DNA of 64,000 bases from Halomicrobium sp. LC1Hm (GCF_009617995.1 NZ_CP044129.1:2170001-2234000); one strand, 5' to 3'. Counted from the first letter of the stretch, positions 1-8,004 are shown. Notes: a model not told the origin generated them from the sequence alone. Made by a program: numbers and translations.

Positions 1-348
1 AGCGACGACTTCCTCACGCCCGCCGGGGACTGTATCCTCGGTATCGAGGCCGATCGGGTCCCGTCCGAGTTCGACCCCGACTTCGTCGCGGCCTGCCAGG
101 ACGGCGACGCGACGATCACGATGACGATCGAAGCCGGCGGGAACACCGACACCGTCACCGGCAGCGGCCACCCCGACCTGACCTTCGAGAGCGACCGGAG
201 CCACGTCTGTCGGACCAGCGACTACGTCGACGACCGGACCGTGATGGTCGAGGCCGACGCCGCGGCGACCGACCTCGATCGGGGACTCGTCGCTGCGCTC
301 GCGGACGGTGCCGACGCGACGATCACGTTCGCCGTCGAGACGCCCTGA
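1..348 (+). CDS. DUF371 family protein (5' end outside window)
   Basis: The frame is open from the first base, so the start lies upstream and 115 residues are visible. The text FLTPAGDCILGIEAD near the start, followed by GSGHPDLTF, then RTSDYVDDRT and DLDRGLVAAL, matches the conserved blocks of the archaeal DUF371 family, small proteins of about 140 residues with no assigned biochemical function. About 25-30 N-terminal residues are probably missing. It converges on the aldo/keto reductase gene, with about 150 bp between the two stops in which I see no gene. Family assignment is from recognised motifs; the function is unknown. Confidence 0.82.
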   Translation, partial: SDDFLTPAGDCILGIEADRVPSEFDPDFVAACQDGDATITMTIEAGGNTDTVTGSGHPDLTFESDRSHVCRTSDYVDDRTVMVEADAAATDLDRGLVAALADGADATITFAVETP

Positions 349-499
349 CCGAGCTGGAGAGCTTTTGTCGCGGCTGGCCCAAGACACGCCGATAAGTGCC
401 GATCCCGAGCCGGCCAGGAACAGCAGCGGCGGGCCGGCGACTGGCGAGATCGTCGATCCGAACGAAACAGTCGAGTGACGTGGCGACGAACTGTCCGCC

Positions 500-1477
500 T
501 CAGACTTCGATCGCGTCGTCGATCCGAGCGAACTGGTCGTCGGACAGTTCGACGTCGATCGCGCCGAGATTCTCGTCGAGCTGGTCGACCGTGCGTGCGC
601 CGACGATCGGGACGCAGGTGAACCGCTCGTGGTCCATCAGCCAGCGCAGCGAGACCTGTGCCGGGGTCGCGTCGGCCTCGTCGGCGACGGCCTGGACCTC
701 GTCGAGCACGTCCCAGGCCCGTTCTGTCAGGTACCAGTCCTCGAAGTGGTCGTCGATGTCGCCGCGGGAACCGTCCGGGGCCTCGACCTCGCCGTCGCCG
801 ACGCGCTCGTACTTGCCGGTGAGGAAGCCGCCGTGGAGCGGCGAGTACGGGCAGACCGCGAGGTCCTGATCGGCACACACGTCGAGGTACTCCGCCACCG
901 GTTCGCGGTAGGTCGCAGAGTACTGGGGCTGAGTGACCGTGAAGGCCTCGTAGTTGTTCACGTCGGCCTCCCACAGCGCCTTCGTGAGCTTCCAGGCGTC
1001 ACACGTCGAGATGCCGACGTAGTGGACTTTCCCCTGGCTGACGAGGTCGTCGAGCGCGCGCAGCGTGCGCTCCGGGGGCGTCCCGTCGTCGAAGCGGTGA
1101 CAGTAGAGGATGTCGAGGTAGTCGGTGCCCAGCCGGTCGAGCGAGCCCTCGACCTCCGCTTTGACGTTCTTCTTCGAGAGGTTCTCCTGGAACCGAGACA
1201 CCTGCGACCAGTAGCACTTCGAGGCGACGACGAAGTCCTCGCGGTCCCGGTCTTCGAGCCACTCGCCGATCCAGGTCTCGCTGCGGCCCTGCCCGTAGCC
1301 GTTGGCGGTGTCGATGAAGTTCCCGCCCTGCGCTGCGAAGGCGTCGAGCAGCTCGTGGGCGTCCTCGCGATCGGTCTCGACGACGCCGCTGTCCTCGTGT
1401 TCCAGCCCGAACCGCCACGTCCCGAGACAGATCGGTGACACCTGCAGCCCAGTCGAACCGAGTCGTGTGTACTCCAT
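500..1477 (-). CDS. Aldo/keto reductase
   Basis: A 325-aa NADPH-dependent oxidoreductase of the aldo/keto reductase TIM-barrel superfamily, acting on an unknown carbonyl substrate. The catalytic tetrad is visible: Asp56 and Tyr61 in DTANGYG, Lys87 in VASKCYW and His127 in LYCHRFD. The C-terminal PIVGARTVDQLDENL block fits the cofactor-binding part. The start is placed at MEYTRLG because it begins with the usual family N-terminus and lies about 25-30 nt below a TATA-like box; an in-frame ATG seven codons upstream (1498) is the alternative. It is a single-gene unit. The substrate cannot be told from sequence. Confidence 0.9.
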   Translation of the reverse strand: MEYTRLGSTGLQVSPICLGTWRFGLEHEDSGVVETDREDAHELLDAFAAQGGNFIDTANGYGQGRSETWIGEWLEDRDREDFVVASKCYWSQVSRFQENLSKKNVKAEVEGSLDRLGTDYLDILYCHRFDDGTPPERTLRALDDLVSQGKVHYVGISTCDAWKLTKALWEADVNNYEAFTVTQPQYSATYREPVAEYLDVCADQDLAVCPYSPLHGGFLTGKYERVGDGEVEAPDGSRGDIDDHFEDWYLTERAWDVLDEVQAVADEADATPAQVSLRWLMDHERFTCVPIVGARTVDQLDENLGAIDVELSDDQFARIDDAIEV

Positions 1478-1501
1478 GTGTTGTAAACGATTTTCCACTC
1501 A

Positions 1502-1510
1502 CATAAAAAT
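1502..1510 (-). promoter_or_regulatory. TATA box of the aldo/keto reductase
   Basis: On the minus strand this reads ATTTTTATG and lies 25-33 nt above the ATG at 1477, the spacing expected for a leaderless haloarchaeal transcript. It supports the downstream ATG as the true start. Confidence 0.55.
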
Positions 1511-1659
1511 CGTGGTCTGGGCGACCTGCGCCGGACGGACGGCACCCACTCACTTTCGAGAGCGACAGCTGTCGTTGCTCGTACTACCAGCTGTGCGTCT
1601 GTGACGAACGGCCAAGCCGGAAAACACTGATCGAGGCTTGTGCCCCCTGTCTGGACCTC

Positions 1660-1986
1660 TCAGGAACCCAGGTGACTCCGCTGTTCGACCTCGGCGGCGA
1701 CGTGGATGCCGTCGTCGAACTCTCGGCCCGCGACCGCGCGGGCGAACTCCTCGTGGTCGACGATCTCGATCGTGCGCGTGTAGACGGTGTAGTCCCAGGA
1801 CTCGAAGCGCCCGCCAGCCGGGCCGAGCGTCTTCGACTGTGGCACGCGCAGGTGGTCCGGTGGCTGTGGGTGTGGGCCCTTGAGCTCGACACCCTTCCGT
1901 TCGGCCTGTTCTTTGATCTCGTCGACGACGCTGTCCAGACGCCGTCGATCTCCGCTCTCCAGTGTGAGTTTCGTCACGAAGGGCAT
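1660..1986 (-). CDS. S10-like (uS10/mL48 family) protein
   Basis: 108 aa. It begins MPFVTKLTLESGDR and contains ELKGPHPQPPDHLRVPQSK, which resembles the KGPIPLPT...PS loop of ribosomal protein uS10, followed by the YTRTIEI strand of the same fold. The canonical uS10 gene in archaea normally follows the EF-1 alpha gene in the str operon, and no such neighbours occur here, so this is probably the additional S10-like paralogue found in haloarchaea. It stands alone. Its role (ribosome-associated or otherwise) is unknown; the fold assignment rests on motif resemblance. Confidence 0.75.
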   Translation of the reverse strand: MPFVTKLTLESGDRRRLDSVVDEIKEQAERKGVELKGPHPQPPDHLRVPQSKTLGPAGGRFESWDYTVYTRTIEIVDHEEFARAVAGREFDDGIHVAAEVEQRSHLGS

Positions 1987-2120
1987 CTCTGGTGTTTGTG
2001 TCGGCGAGCGTGCTCAAAAGGGCTCGCTTTCGGACCGGGCGATAGTAGCCATTGCAAGTCAATGCACACCCGATCGCACGACAGCAGTGCGATCGGTGTG
2101 TCAATCGTTTCAATTGTTAC

Positions 2121-2282
2121 TTAGATCTCCGACAGCGACTCGTAGTCGGCCCAGCACTCACAGTCGAGGTCGTCGATCGAGGTCACTTCGTCGGGGAGGT
2201 CCGAGAGCGGCATCCAGTCGCTCTCCTGTTTCTCGCAGTCGTCGTCGTGAACCGAGAAGTCGTCGGCCGACATGTACGGCAT
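2121..2282 (-). CDS. Small acidic hypothetical protein
   Basis: A 53-aa minus-strand frame starting MPYMSADDFSVHDDD and ending YESLSEI. It is extremely acidic with three cysteines (one near residue 17, two as a CEC pair near the C-terminus), which could bind metal but do not form a standard zinc-ribbon. Codons have strong G/C third positions like the neighbouring genes. In-frame ATGs also exist at 2294 and 2273. A TATA-like GTTTTGATC lies about 25-30 nt above 2282, which favours that start. I do not recognise the family. Confidence 0.6.
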   Translation of the reverse strand: MPYMSADDFSVHDDDCEKQESDWMPLSDLPDEVTSIDDLDCECWADYESLSEI

Positions 2283-2476
2283 ACGTTTTTGCATACGAAA
2301 CCACGATCAAAACAGTGTCGCATCACGGTCGGAACCGTCGTCGCGAGGCCGTGGTGTGGGCCACCAGTCCGGTATGGCGATGGTGCGCACGGTCGGCCAC
2401 AGGTGTACCAGTTCCGACGTGGTGGTACGGTCGCGCCCGCCACGGATGCGGGTCTGCCCGTCGTCGCTCCGATATC

Positions 2477-2486
2477 CTCATAAGTA
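2477..2486 (+). promoter_or_regulatory. TATA box of the Nudix gene
   Basis: CTCATAAGTA centred about 27 nt above the ATG at 2508, typical leaderless spacing. Confidence 0.5.
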
Positions 2487-2507
2487 GGGCCGGTCTAAGC
2501 GTATCTA

Positions 2508-2936
2508 ATGATCGAGGCCACGAGCGCGGGAGCCATCCTCTTTCGCGACACGCGTGGCCGGCGGGAGTACCTGCTGCTCAAGAGCAGACCCGGTGACTGG
2601 GAGTTCCCCAAGGGCGGGGTCGAAGGCGACGAGGAGCTACAACAGACCGCCATCCGCGAAGTGAAAGAGGAAGCCGGAATCGGCGATTTCCGGCTGTTAG
2701 ATGGCTTTCGCGAAGACTACGACTACGTCTTCGAGGCGAACGGCAACACCATCCACAAGACGGTGCATCTGTTCGTCGCGAAGTCCTACGAAGCATCGGC
2801 AGAGCTGTCCAACGAACACCGCGACCTGCAGTGGCGCGACTACGAGCAGGCGATCAACACCGTCACGCAGGACGGTCCTCGTGAGATTCTCGAACAGGCT
2901 CACGAGTTCCTCGACGAGAAGCTCGAAGAGGAGTGA
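2508..2936 (+). CDS. Nudix hydrolase, diadenosine tetraphosphatase-like
   Basis: 142 aa. The complete Nudix box runs from Gly36 to Ile58 (GGVEGDEE...REVKEEAGI), supplying the Mg2+-binding glutamates. The preceding WEFPKGG and the start MIEATSAGAILFR are typical of the archaeal/eukaryotic bis(5'-nucleosyl)-tetraphosphatase subgroup, which cleaves Ap4A asymmetrically to ATP and AMP. The exact substrate is inferred from subgroup resemblance only. It has its own promoter and is followed by an 8-bp hairpin at 2944-2964 that may end transcription. Confidence 0.88.
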   Translation: MIEATSAGAILFRDTRGRREYLLLKSRPGDWEFPKGGVEGDEELQQTAIREVKEEAGIGDFRLLDGFREDYDYVFEANGNTIHKTVHLFVAKSYEASAELSNEHRDLQWRDYEQAINTVTQDGPREILEQAHEFLDEKLEEE

Positions 2937-2943
2937 GCGGCGT

Positions 2944-2964
2944 GTGGACCGTACTCCGGTCCAC
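2944..2964 (+). terminator. Hairpin after the Nudix gene
   Basis: GTGGACCG and CGGTCCAC form a perfect 8-bp stem around the loop TACTC, starting 7 nt after the Nudix stop codon. There is no long T-run directly after it, so its terminator role is inferred from position and symmetry. Confidence 0.45.
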
Positions 2965-3041
2965 CGACCGCTCTCTGACGCATATTTCCTTACCGTTAGC
3001 GGTAGCTTTTAGACACGATGGGCTGTACGCCATGAGCACCG

Positions 3042-3461
3042 ATGTTTGGTTTCGACGATTCCGAAGTCAAGAAGTCGATCGGCACGATCTTCGTCGCGCT
3101 TCTCGTGATGGGATTCGTCCCGATCATCAACCTCATCCGTATTGTACCGTTCTTCAAAGAGGTCGTCCTCGGCGCGGTGGTCGTCGTCGTCTTTACGTCA
3201 CTCTCGGAGGTCAAACGCGGGATCAAGTTCGCGCTCGTCACGGGAATGATCGCAGCCGTCGCGTTCAACGTCGTGTTCATCCCTGGACAGATCATCCTCG
3301 GTGGCGTCATGGGTGCCGCAAGCGGTGCGACCGGCGAAGCGGCCGGCGGGATGGCGATGCTGAACGGTCTCGGTGCGCTCACCAATCTCATCGGCCTCCT
3401 GTTCATGTCGCCGATCGGGTACACCATCGGCGGTGCGATCGGGAGTGTCCTCAACTCCTGA
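3042..3461 (+). CDS. Hypothetical membrane protein
   Basis: 139 aa with three to four hydrophobic segments: about residues 14-34 (IFVALLVMGFVPIINLI), 40-53, 60-78 and 100-135, the last rich in Gly and Met. The N-terminus MFGFDDSEVKKS is short and charged, so it lacks a classic signal peptide. A TATA-like GCTTTTAGA lies about 30-35 nt above the ATG; a five-codon frame beginning ATGGGC just upstream is probably chance. I do not recognise a family. Likely a haloarchaeal integral membrane protein of unknown function. Confidence 0.75.
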   Translation: MFGFDDSEVKKSIGTIFVALLVMGFVPIINLIRIVPFFKEVVLGAVVVVVFTSLSEVKRGIKFALVTGMIAAVAFNVVFIPGQIILGGVMGAASGATGEAAGGMAMLNGLGALTNLIGLLFMSPIGYTIGGAIGSVLNS

Positions 3462-3527
3462 ACGGTCTCGCACCTACTGCTGTTCGGTGCTGTGGAGCGG
3501 CCGTCAGGGAGACAGTACAGTTCTCCG

Positions 3528-4568
3528 ATGAGTGATTCCGAGTTCGCCTTCGAACTGCGCGTCTGCCAGTGGGCCGAACGAGCGTGGCCGCCAGACGGCG
3601 ACCGCGACAACCCCGTTCTCGTCGCTCGGCAACTGGGGACGAAGCGACGCCGCTGGGACACGATCGTCGTCGAGTGCGACCGCGCCGGACTCCGTCGGCG
3701 GGCCGCCTTCGGCCGCCAGCGACTCGATTCGGACCTCCGTCACGTCCTCGGACATGCACCCGCCGAGTGGGCGTACTACCGGGACGCGCTGCCCGATCCT
3801 GGCTACCCCTGGCGGTACGTCCGCGAGGCGATTCACACGGCCGCCGACCGCGGCGTTCTGGACCGTCGCAAGCGGGGCAACCGGATCGAGATTCGACGGA
3901 AGTACGCCTATCCCGACTGGATCGAGCGGATCGTCGCCATCGAGAACAAGCCCGATCTGGACGCGAGTGCTGCCAGCAGGCTCGCGCCCCAGCTCGAACG
4001 AGACGTGGCGCTGGGGCTGGCCGACGAGGTGTGGGTCGCGACCGAGCGGACCGACGAGCGAGTCGAGCCGATCCTGCTGGAGGATCTCCCCGCGGCGGCC
4101 GGCGTCCTGACGGTCGATCCGTCGACGGTCGAGGCCGACGTGGCGTGGTACCCCCAGTCTCTCGCGGTCTCGGAGCCGGGCACGCGAATCGAGGAGCGAC
4201 CCGACGACGACCTGAGCGCCGCGCGCTTCGAGTACGTCGACCCCGAGTGGAAAGTCGAGAAGCGGCGTTCGATCGCGGAACGCGCCTACGAACGGGGCTG
4301 GCGGGCCTACGCGGAGTCGCTGCGACCGGACTGTCGGCACTTCCAGCTCCGGACGGAGGGCGACAGCGTCGTCCCGTACTGTGAAGCGAAGGAACGAGTG
4401 CCGACGCCGTCGACGTGTCGAGCGGCCTGTCGGGACTGTGAGCCCGAACCGCCCACCTGGCGGACCGGTGGGTGGCCCATCGACGGCGGACCCGGCGCGG
4501 GAATCAGACGCTTGCTCGACGACCAGCGACGGCGGCACAGGCCCGGCCTCGACGACGAGGCCGAGTGA
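3528..4568 (+). CDS. DUF5787-like haloarchaeal protein
   Basis: 346 aa, start at MSDSEFAFELRVCQWAE. The N-terminal third contains FELRVCQWAE, VARQLGTKRRRWDTIVVEC and later IVAIENKPDL, which looks like a nuclease-type beta-core (the E-N-K pattern), but I cannot establish catalysis. The C-terminal part carries a cysteine-rich stretch (YCEAKERVPTPSTCRAACRDCEPE) that may bind metal. I assign it to DUF5787 from resemblance of the N-terminus. It converges on the DUF5797-like gene, and a palindromic repeat fills the gap between the two stop codons. Confidence 0.72.
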   Translation: MSDSEFAFELRVCQWAERAWPPDGDRDNPVLVARQLGTKRRRWDTIVVECDRAGLRRRAAFGRQRLDSDLRHVLGHAPAEWAYYRDALPDPGYPWRYVREAIHTAADRGVLDRRKRGNRIEIRRKYAYPDWIERIVAIENKPDLDASAASRLAPQLERDVALGLADEVWVATERTDERVEPILLEDLPAAAGVLTVDPSTVEADVAWYPQSLAVSEPGTRIEERPDDDLSAARFEYVDPEWKVEKRRSIAERAYERGWRAYAESLRPDCRHFQLRTEGDSVVPYCEAKERVPTPSTCRAACRDCEPEPPTWRTGGWPIDGGPGAGIRRLLDDQRRRHRPGLDDEAE

Positions 4569-4569
4569 C

Positions 4570-4653
4570 TCATACGGATTATCGTCGATCTTCACCGGAT
4601 CGACCGCGACGGTATGCGGCCGACCGGGAAAACGGCGACGAGAATCCGTATCA
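4570..4653. repeat. Palindromic repeat, family 1, copy A
   Basis: An 84-bp imperfect inverted repeat between two convergent genes. The left arm starts TCATACGGATTATCGTCGAT and the right arm read in reverse starts TGATACGGATTCTCGTCGCC; both continue to ...CCGGTCGACCGC-like sequence around a short loop. The last three bases are the TGA stop codon (minus strand) of the DUF5797-like gene. Related copies lie at 29009-29094 and, degraded, at 38886-39026. It may act as a bidirectional terminator or be a small mobile palindrome. Confidence 0.85.
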
Positions 4654-5127
4654 ATCGTCGAGCTGTGCCACGTCGATCTGGTCGCGTCCGACGGCCAGCC
4701 GGAAGGTCGGCACGGTCTTCTGGACGGTCTCGACGATCCCCTTGTCCGCGAGCGACCGCAGCGCGGATCGAACGTCGTCCACTTCGGGGTCGTGGCCCGC
4801 CTCGCGCAGGTCGTGGAGGACCGAGACGACGCTCTGGCTCTCCTCGTCGGGGCCGGCCAGACAGTCGATCACCGCCTGCTGTAACTCGGTGACCGTCACC
4901 TGCTGGCCGTCTGCCGGGTCGCCGCCGACGACCTCGACGGCCTCCGGCGTGGCACAGATGAGGCTGCTCTCGTCGCGGTAGTAGTACTCCTTGAGCTCGT
5001 TTTCGAGGTACTGGTGGACCTCGCTCCCGCTGTCCATCCCCCACCGGTCCTGTAGATCCGCGTTCTTCGTGGGCTGGAGCTCGACGATGTCGGCGAGTCG
5101 GTCGCGAGCCTCCTCGGAAAGTGCCAT
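4651..5127 (-). CDS. DUF5797-like haloarchaeal protein
   Basis: 158 aa, starting MALSEEARDRLADIVELQPT. The first 60 residues (KNADLQDRWGMDSGSEVHQYL) look like a winged-helix DNA-binding segment of the 'test next domain' type, with ELKEYYYRD as the wing. Residues ~75-150 (AVIDCLAGPDEESQSVVSVL...VRSALRSLADKGIVETV) form a second helix-turn-helix-like unit. It is therefore probably a transcription regulator, though the targets are unknown. Upstream in-frame codons are not similar to the family, so the ATG at 5127 is preferred. Its stop codon is part of palindromic repeat copy A. Confidence 0.72.
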   Translation of the reverse strand: MALSEEARDRLADIVELQPTKNADLQDRWGMDSGSEVHQYLENELKEYYYRDESSLICATPEAVEVVGGDPADGQQVTVTELQQAVIDCLAGPDEESQSVVSVLHDLREAGHDPEVDDVRSALRSLADKGIVETVQKTVPTFRLAVGRDQIDVAQLDD

Positions 5128-5265
5128 CGATAGCCTGTACGACCACCACCATACTTGGTGGTTCTGGACTCTCGCCAGTCGTCGGCTGGGCGTCACAGTG
5201 ACGATCCCACCGAACGACGTGGCAGACGTGTGCCGTGACCCGCCGCCGGTCTCGGAGAGGGAAGC

Positions 5266-5274
5266 GTTTTATCG
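5266..5274 (+). promoter_or_regulatory. TATA box of rnhA
   Basis: GTTTTATCG lies 24-32 nt above the ATG at 5298, matching leaderless haloarchaeal promoters and supporting that ATG over the upstream in-frame one. Confidence 0.55.
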
Positions 5275-5297
5275 ATCCGTCGGTGATCAACGAGACG

Positions 5298-5891
5298 ATG
5301 CCGACGATCGAGTGCGACGAGACGAAGGCTCGCGAACGCCTCGAAGCGGCGGGCGTGACCGTCGAGGCTGGCAACACCGACCACGAGGAGTGGCGGGCGA
5401 GCTACGGCGGTGGGACGGCGGTCGCCTACGACGGGAAAGTCGTCGTCCAGGGCGGCGACACGGCCCAGCTAGAGGGACTCCTTCGCGAACACGGTGGGCG
5501 GGTCCACGCGTACTTCGACGGGGCCTCGCGGGGGAATCCCGGCCCCGCCGCGGTCGGCTGGGTGCTCGTGACCGACGACGGGATCGTCGCTGACGGCGGC
5601 GAGCGGATCGGTACCGCGACGAACAACCAGGCCGAGTACCGGGCGCTGCTCCGCGTGCTCGAAGTCGCACGCGATCACGGGTTCGACGAGATCCGTCTCC
5701 GCGGCGACTCCGAGCTGATCGTCAAGCAGGTCCGCGGGGAGTGGAACACGAACGATCCCGAGCTCCGAGAGCACCGCGTCGACGCCCGCGAGCGGCTGCT
5801 GTCCTTCGACGAGTGGTCGATCGAACACGTACCGAGAGAGATTAACGCACGCGCAGACGAACTGGCCAACGAGGCACTCGACGATGCCTGA
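5298..5891 (+). CDS. rnhA: Ribonuclease HI, archaeal type
   Basis: 197 aa. The enzyme cleaves the RNA strand of RNA:DNA hybrids. Residues ~1-65 form a haloarchaeal N-terminal extension; the RNase H domain starts at VHAYFDGASRGNPGPAAVGW with catalytic Asp in YFDG, continues with the Glu in NNQAEYRALL, the Asp in LRGDSELIVKQV, and the final Asp in REINARADELANEAL. All four acidic positions are present. The domain lacks the basic handle region, as in the Sulfolobus/Halobacterium-type enzymes. The downstream gene starts inside its last codons, so the two are co-translated. Confidence 0.92.
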   Translation: MPTIECDETKARERLEAAGVTVEAGNTDHEEWRASYGGGTAVAYDGKVVVQGGDTAQLEGLLREHGGRVHAYFDGASRGNPGPAAVGWVLVTDDGIVADGGERIGTATNNQAEYRALLRVLEVARDHGFDEIRLRGDSELIVKQVRGEWNTNDPELREHRVDARERLLSFDEWSIEHVPREINARADELANEALDDA

Positions 5892-6480
5892 ACACGACGA
5901 TTCGACGACGGATTCGGCGCTGCCGACGGACGTGATCGACGAGGCCGAGCGACTCACCCGACTGGCCAGGGACGCCGTCGACGACGCGGAAGCGCGGGCC
6001 TACCGCGACGAGCGCGACGAACTGCTCGCCGAGTACGAGTACACCGCACGGGTCCGCGAAGACGACGCCAGGGACGTGCTCGTCTGTCACCCGCGCGAGT
6101 GGGTCTCCGACGGACAGATCCACCCGGACCGGATCGACGACGTCGACCGCGGGATCGAACGGCCGCTGTCTGGCCCCGGCGAGGGGAGCGACTGGGCAGT
6201 CGTGGCCGAACACAACGACGAACTCGTCGCAGCGGTCGCCGACGCCGACGGCGAGGTCCACGCAGCGAACGCCCGCGCGCTGGCAGACTTCGCGAGCAAC
6301 CACTACGCGAAACCGATCGAGGACCTCACGCGGGCAGAGCTCGTCGAGTTTCGCGACGACTACTTCGAGCGCAACGTCTGGCCCGACGACCGGCAGGCGT
6401 CGCTGTTGGACGAGTCACTTCGTCGCACCTTCGAAAAAATGGACGTGCCGTACCCACTCGGCAGCGATCACCCCGAGTGA
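5884..6480 (+). CDS. Conserved haloarchaeal protein of the rnhA operon
   Basis: 198 aa, very acidic. It overlaps the end of rnhA by 8 nt, so translation is coupled. Features seen: an Arg/Glu-rich helix (EARAYRDERDELLAEYEYTARVRED), then a compact DVLVCHPREWV segment, and a C-terminal helical part with FASNHYAKPIEDLTRAELVEFRDDYFERNVWP. No catalytic motif is recognisable. Genes of this kind are annotated in haloarchaea as 'RnhA operon protein'; a role with RNase HI is only suggested by the coupling. Confidence 0.78.
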   Translation: MPEHDDSTTDSALPTDVIDEAERLTRLARDAVDDAEARAYRDERDELLAEYEYTARVREDDARDVLVCHPREWVSDGQIHPDRIDDVDRGIERPLSGPGEGSDWAVVAEHNDELVAAVADADGEVHAANARALADFASNHYAKPIEDLTRAELVEFRDDYFERNVWPDDRQASLLDESLRRTFEKMDVPYPLGSDHPE

Positions 6481-6499
6481 CTCGGGGCGATCGTGTTTC

Positions 6500-6859
6500 T
6501 TACTCGTGCTGCTGGACGAGGTCCCGGAGTTCTTCGGCGCGCGATTCCTCGGTGACGAACTTCCCGAAGACCCACGAAAGCTGGTCGAGCACAGCTTCCT
6601 TCCCCGCCTCGGTCAGTCCGTACTGGTTCGTTCGCTTGTCGAGTTCGCTCTTCTCGACGAGGCCGAGTTCGACGAGGTCGTCGAGGTTCGGGTACAGACG
6701 GCCGTGATTGACTTCGTCGTCGTAGTAGGTCTCCAGCTCTCGCTTGATGGCCAGCCCGTAGCGTGGCTCTTCGGAGAGGATGACGAGAATGTTCTGCTGG
6801 AACGCCGTCAATTCACTTGCGATGCCGGGTGTGTCAGTTTTCGTTTGTGCCTCTGACAT
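6500..6859 (-). CDS. rosR: PadR-type regulator, RosR-like
   Basis: 119 aa winged-helix DNA-binding protein. After a short acidic leader, the PadR domain begins at LTAFQQNILVILSEEPRYGLAIKRELE; GRLYPNLDDLVELGLVEKSE is the recognition helix plus turn, and LDKRTNQYGLTEAGK the wing. The C-terminal helix WVFGKFVTEESRAEELRDLV would dimerise. This closely resembles Halobacterium RosR, a PadR-family regulator of the reactive-oxygen response. The gene is divergent from ppa and has a TTAACA-N2-TGTTAA palindrome over its TATA region, consistent with autoregulation. The orthology is from memory of the family and not computed. Confidence 0.85.
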   Translation of the reverse strand: MSEAQTKTDTPGIASELTAFQQNILVILSEEPRYGLAIKRELETYYDDEVNHGRLYPNLDDLVELGLVEKSELDKRTNQYGLTEAGKEAVLDQLSWVFGKFVTEESRAEELRDLVQQHE

Positions 6860-6880
6860 GGTTAGCTGAATGTCATCAAG

Positions 6881-6898
6881 CTATTTAACACTTGTTAA
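6881..6898 (-). promoter_or_regulatory. rosR TATA box overlapped by a palindrome
   Basis: The TATA-like TGTTAAATAG (minus strand) lies 22-31 nt above the ATG. A perfect 6-bp inverted repeat TTAACA-CT-TGTTAA (6885-6898) overlaps its upstream side, where a repressor would block TFB/TBP. It is a candidate autoregulatory operator; binding is not shown by sequence. Confidence 0.5.
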
Positions 6899-7067
6899 CT
6901 CGCTCGCAGGTCGGCGCGTTACCGAGAGACTGCGCCGTCGTGCTCTCTTCGACAGTGTATCGGAAATCTTCCAAACAACAGGTGTTGTTATCACCAGCGA
7001 ATATCACCGGCGGCGAAATACCCGTCGTCTTGCGCTTCCTCTCGGTAGTCGTAGTTGATTACGAAAG

Positions 7068-7075
7068 TACTTTTT
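7068..7075 (+). promoter_or_regulatory. TATA box of ppa
   Basis: TACTTTTT preceded by the purine-rich ACGAAAG (BRE position), 25-32 nt above the ATG at 7100. The rosR-ppa intergenic region also carries AACAAC-AGGT-GTTGTT at 6974-6989. Confidence 0.55.
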
Positions 7076-7099
7076 GGACGCCCGTCGGAGTCGCCGATG

Positions 7100-7633
7100 A
7101 TGACGAACCTCTGGGAAGACCTCGAAACCGGTCCGAACCCGCCAGAAGAGATCTACGCAGTCGTCGAGTGCCTGAAAGGCGAGCGCAACAAGTACGAGTA
7201 CGACAAGGACGTTCCCGGCGTCGTCCTCGACCGGGTGCTGCACAGCAACGTCCACTACCCCTCGGACTACGGCTTCATCCCACAGTCGTACTACGACGAC
7301 GAGGACCCCTTCGACGTGCTCGTCCTCGTCGAAGACCAGACGTTCCCAGGCTGTATCATCGAGGCGCGTCCGGTCGCCCTGATGAAGATGGACGACGACG
7401 GCGAGCAAGACGACAAGGTCATCGCCGTCCCGAGCGAGGATCCCCGCTACGACCACATCGAGGACCTCGACGACATCCCACAGCAGCAACTCGACGAGAT
7501 CGACGAGTTCTTCGCGACCTACAAGAACCTCGAAGCGGGCAAGGAAGTCGAGACGCTGGGCTGGGAAGACAAGCAGGCCGCCTACGACGCGATCGAACAC
7601 GCCCAGGAGCTGTACGACGAGCAGATCGCGTAA
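7100..7633 (+). CDS. ppa: Inorganic pyrophosphatase (family I)
   Basis: 177 aa, the normal length for the family (about 175). It hydrolyses pyrophosphate to phosphate in the cytoplasm, driving biosynthetic reactions. Family I marks are present: KYEYDKD with the Lys/Tyr pair, VHYPSDYGFIPQSYYDDEDPFDVLVL with the signature metal-binding aspartates, and DDKVIAVPSEDP. ATGATG gives two possible starts, 7097 and 7100; the second gives MTNLWEDL. It is monocistronic, with a strong TATA box upstream and a hairpin plus T-run downstream. Confidence 0.95.
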   Translation: MTNLWEDLETGPNPPEEIYAVVECLKGERNKYEYDKDVPGVVLDRVLHSNVHYPSDYGFIPQSYYDDEDPFDVLVLVEDQTFPGCIIEARPVALMKMDDDGEQDDKVIAVPSEDPRYDHIEDLDDIPQQQLDEIDEFFATYKNLEAGKEVETLGWEDKQAAYDAIEHAQELYDEQIA

Positions 7634-7635
7634 GC

Positions 7636-7667
7636 GAGCCGCGTCGCCGTTCGGCTCCGCCATTTTT
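7636..7667 (+). terminator. Terminator of ppa
   Basis: GAGCCG and CGGCTC pair over a 10-nt loop directly after the ppa stop codon, followed by a run of five T residues at 7663-7667. Confidence 0.55.
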
Positions 7668-7817
7668 GCGTGGTGTCACGATCCGTCCACCCAGCTATCG
7701 CTGGGGGCATCGAGTCGACACGGCCCTTGCATGTTCTGGAGTAATGGCGGTCCGTATTGCCGATTAATTATGATTATGGGTAATTACTTGGCCTTCGGGG
7801 GCGAACTGTCTCCCGTG

Positions 7818-7928
7818 ATGGCTACGAAACAGACAGTCGGTATGAACCACTTGACGGTCGTTCCGGCGAACTTCGATCGCGACGACTCCTCGTCGGCCGA
7901 CGACGACCGCGCCGAACCCGAGCAGTGA
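7818..7928 (+). CDS. Short conserved-looking hypothetical protein
   Basis: 36 aa: MATKQTVGMNHLTVVPANFD followed by an acidic tail. Hydrophobic strand NHLTVVPANF then a D/S/E-rich end is a plausible haloarchaeal micro-protein, and a TATA-like TTAATTATG stands about 50 nt upstream, so the transcript may have a short leader. In-frame upstream ATGs (for example 7776) could extend it. No family or function recognised. Confidence 0.45.
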   Translation: MATKQTVGMNHLTVVPANFDRDDSSSADDDRAEPEQ

Positions 7929-8004
7929 TTGCCGGTTCCGGTGACGCACACCCGACTCGGCCGCGAAAAGAAGCTTCTTGTCCCCGAGCGATGAACGAGG
8001 TGAC

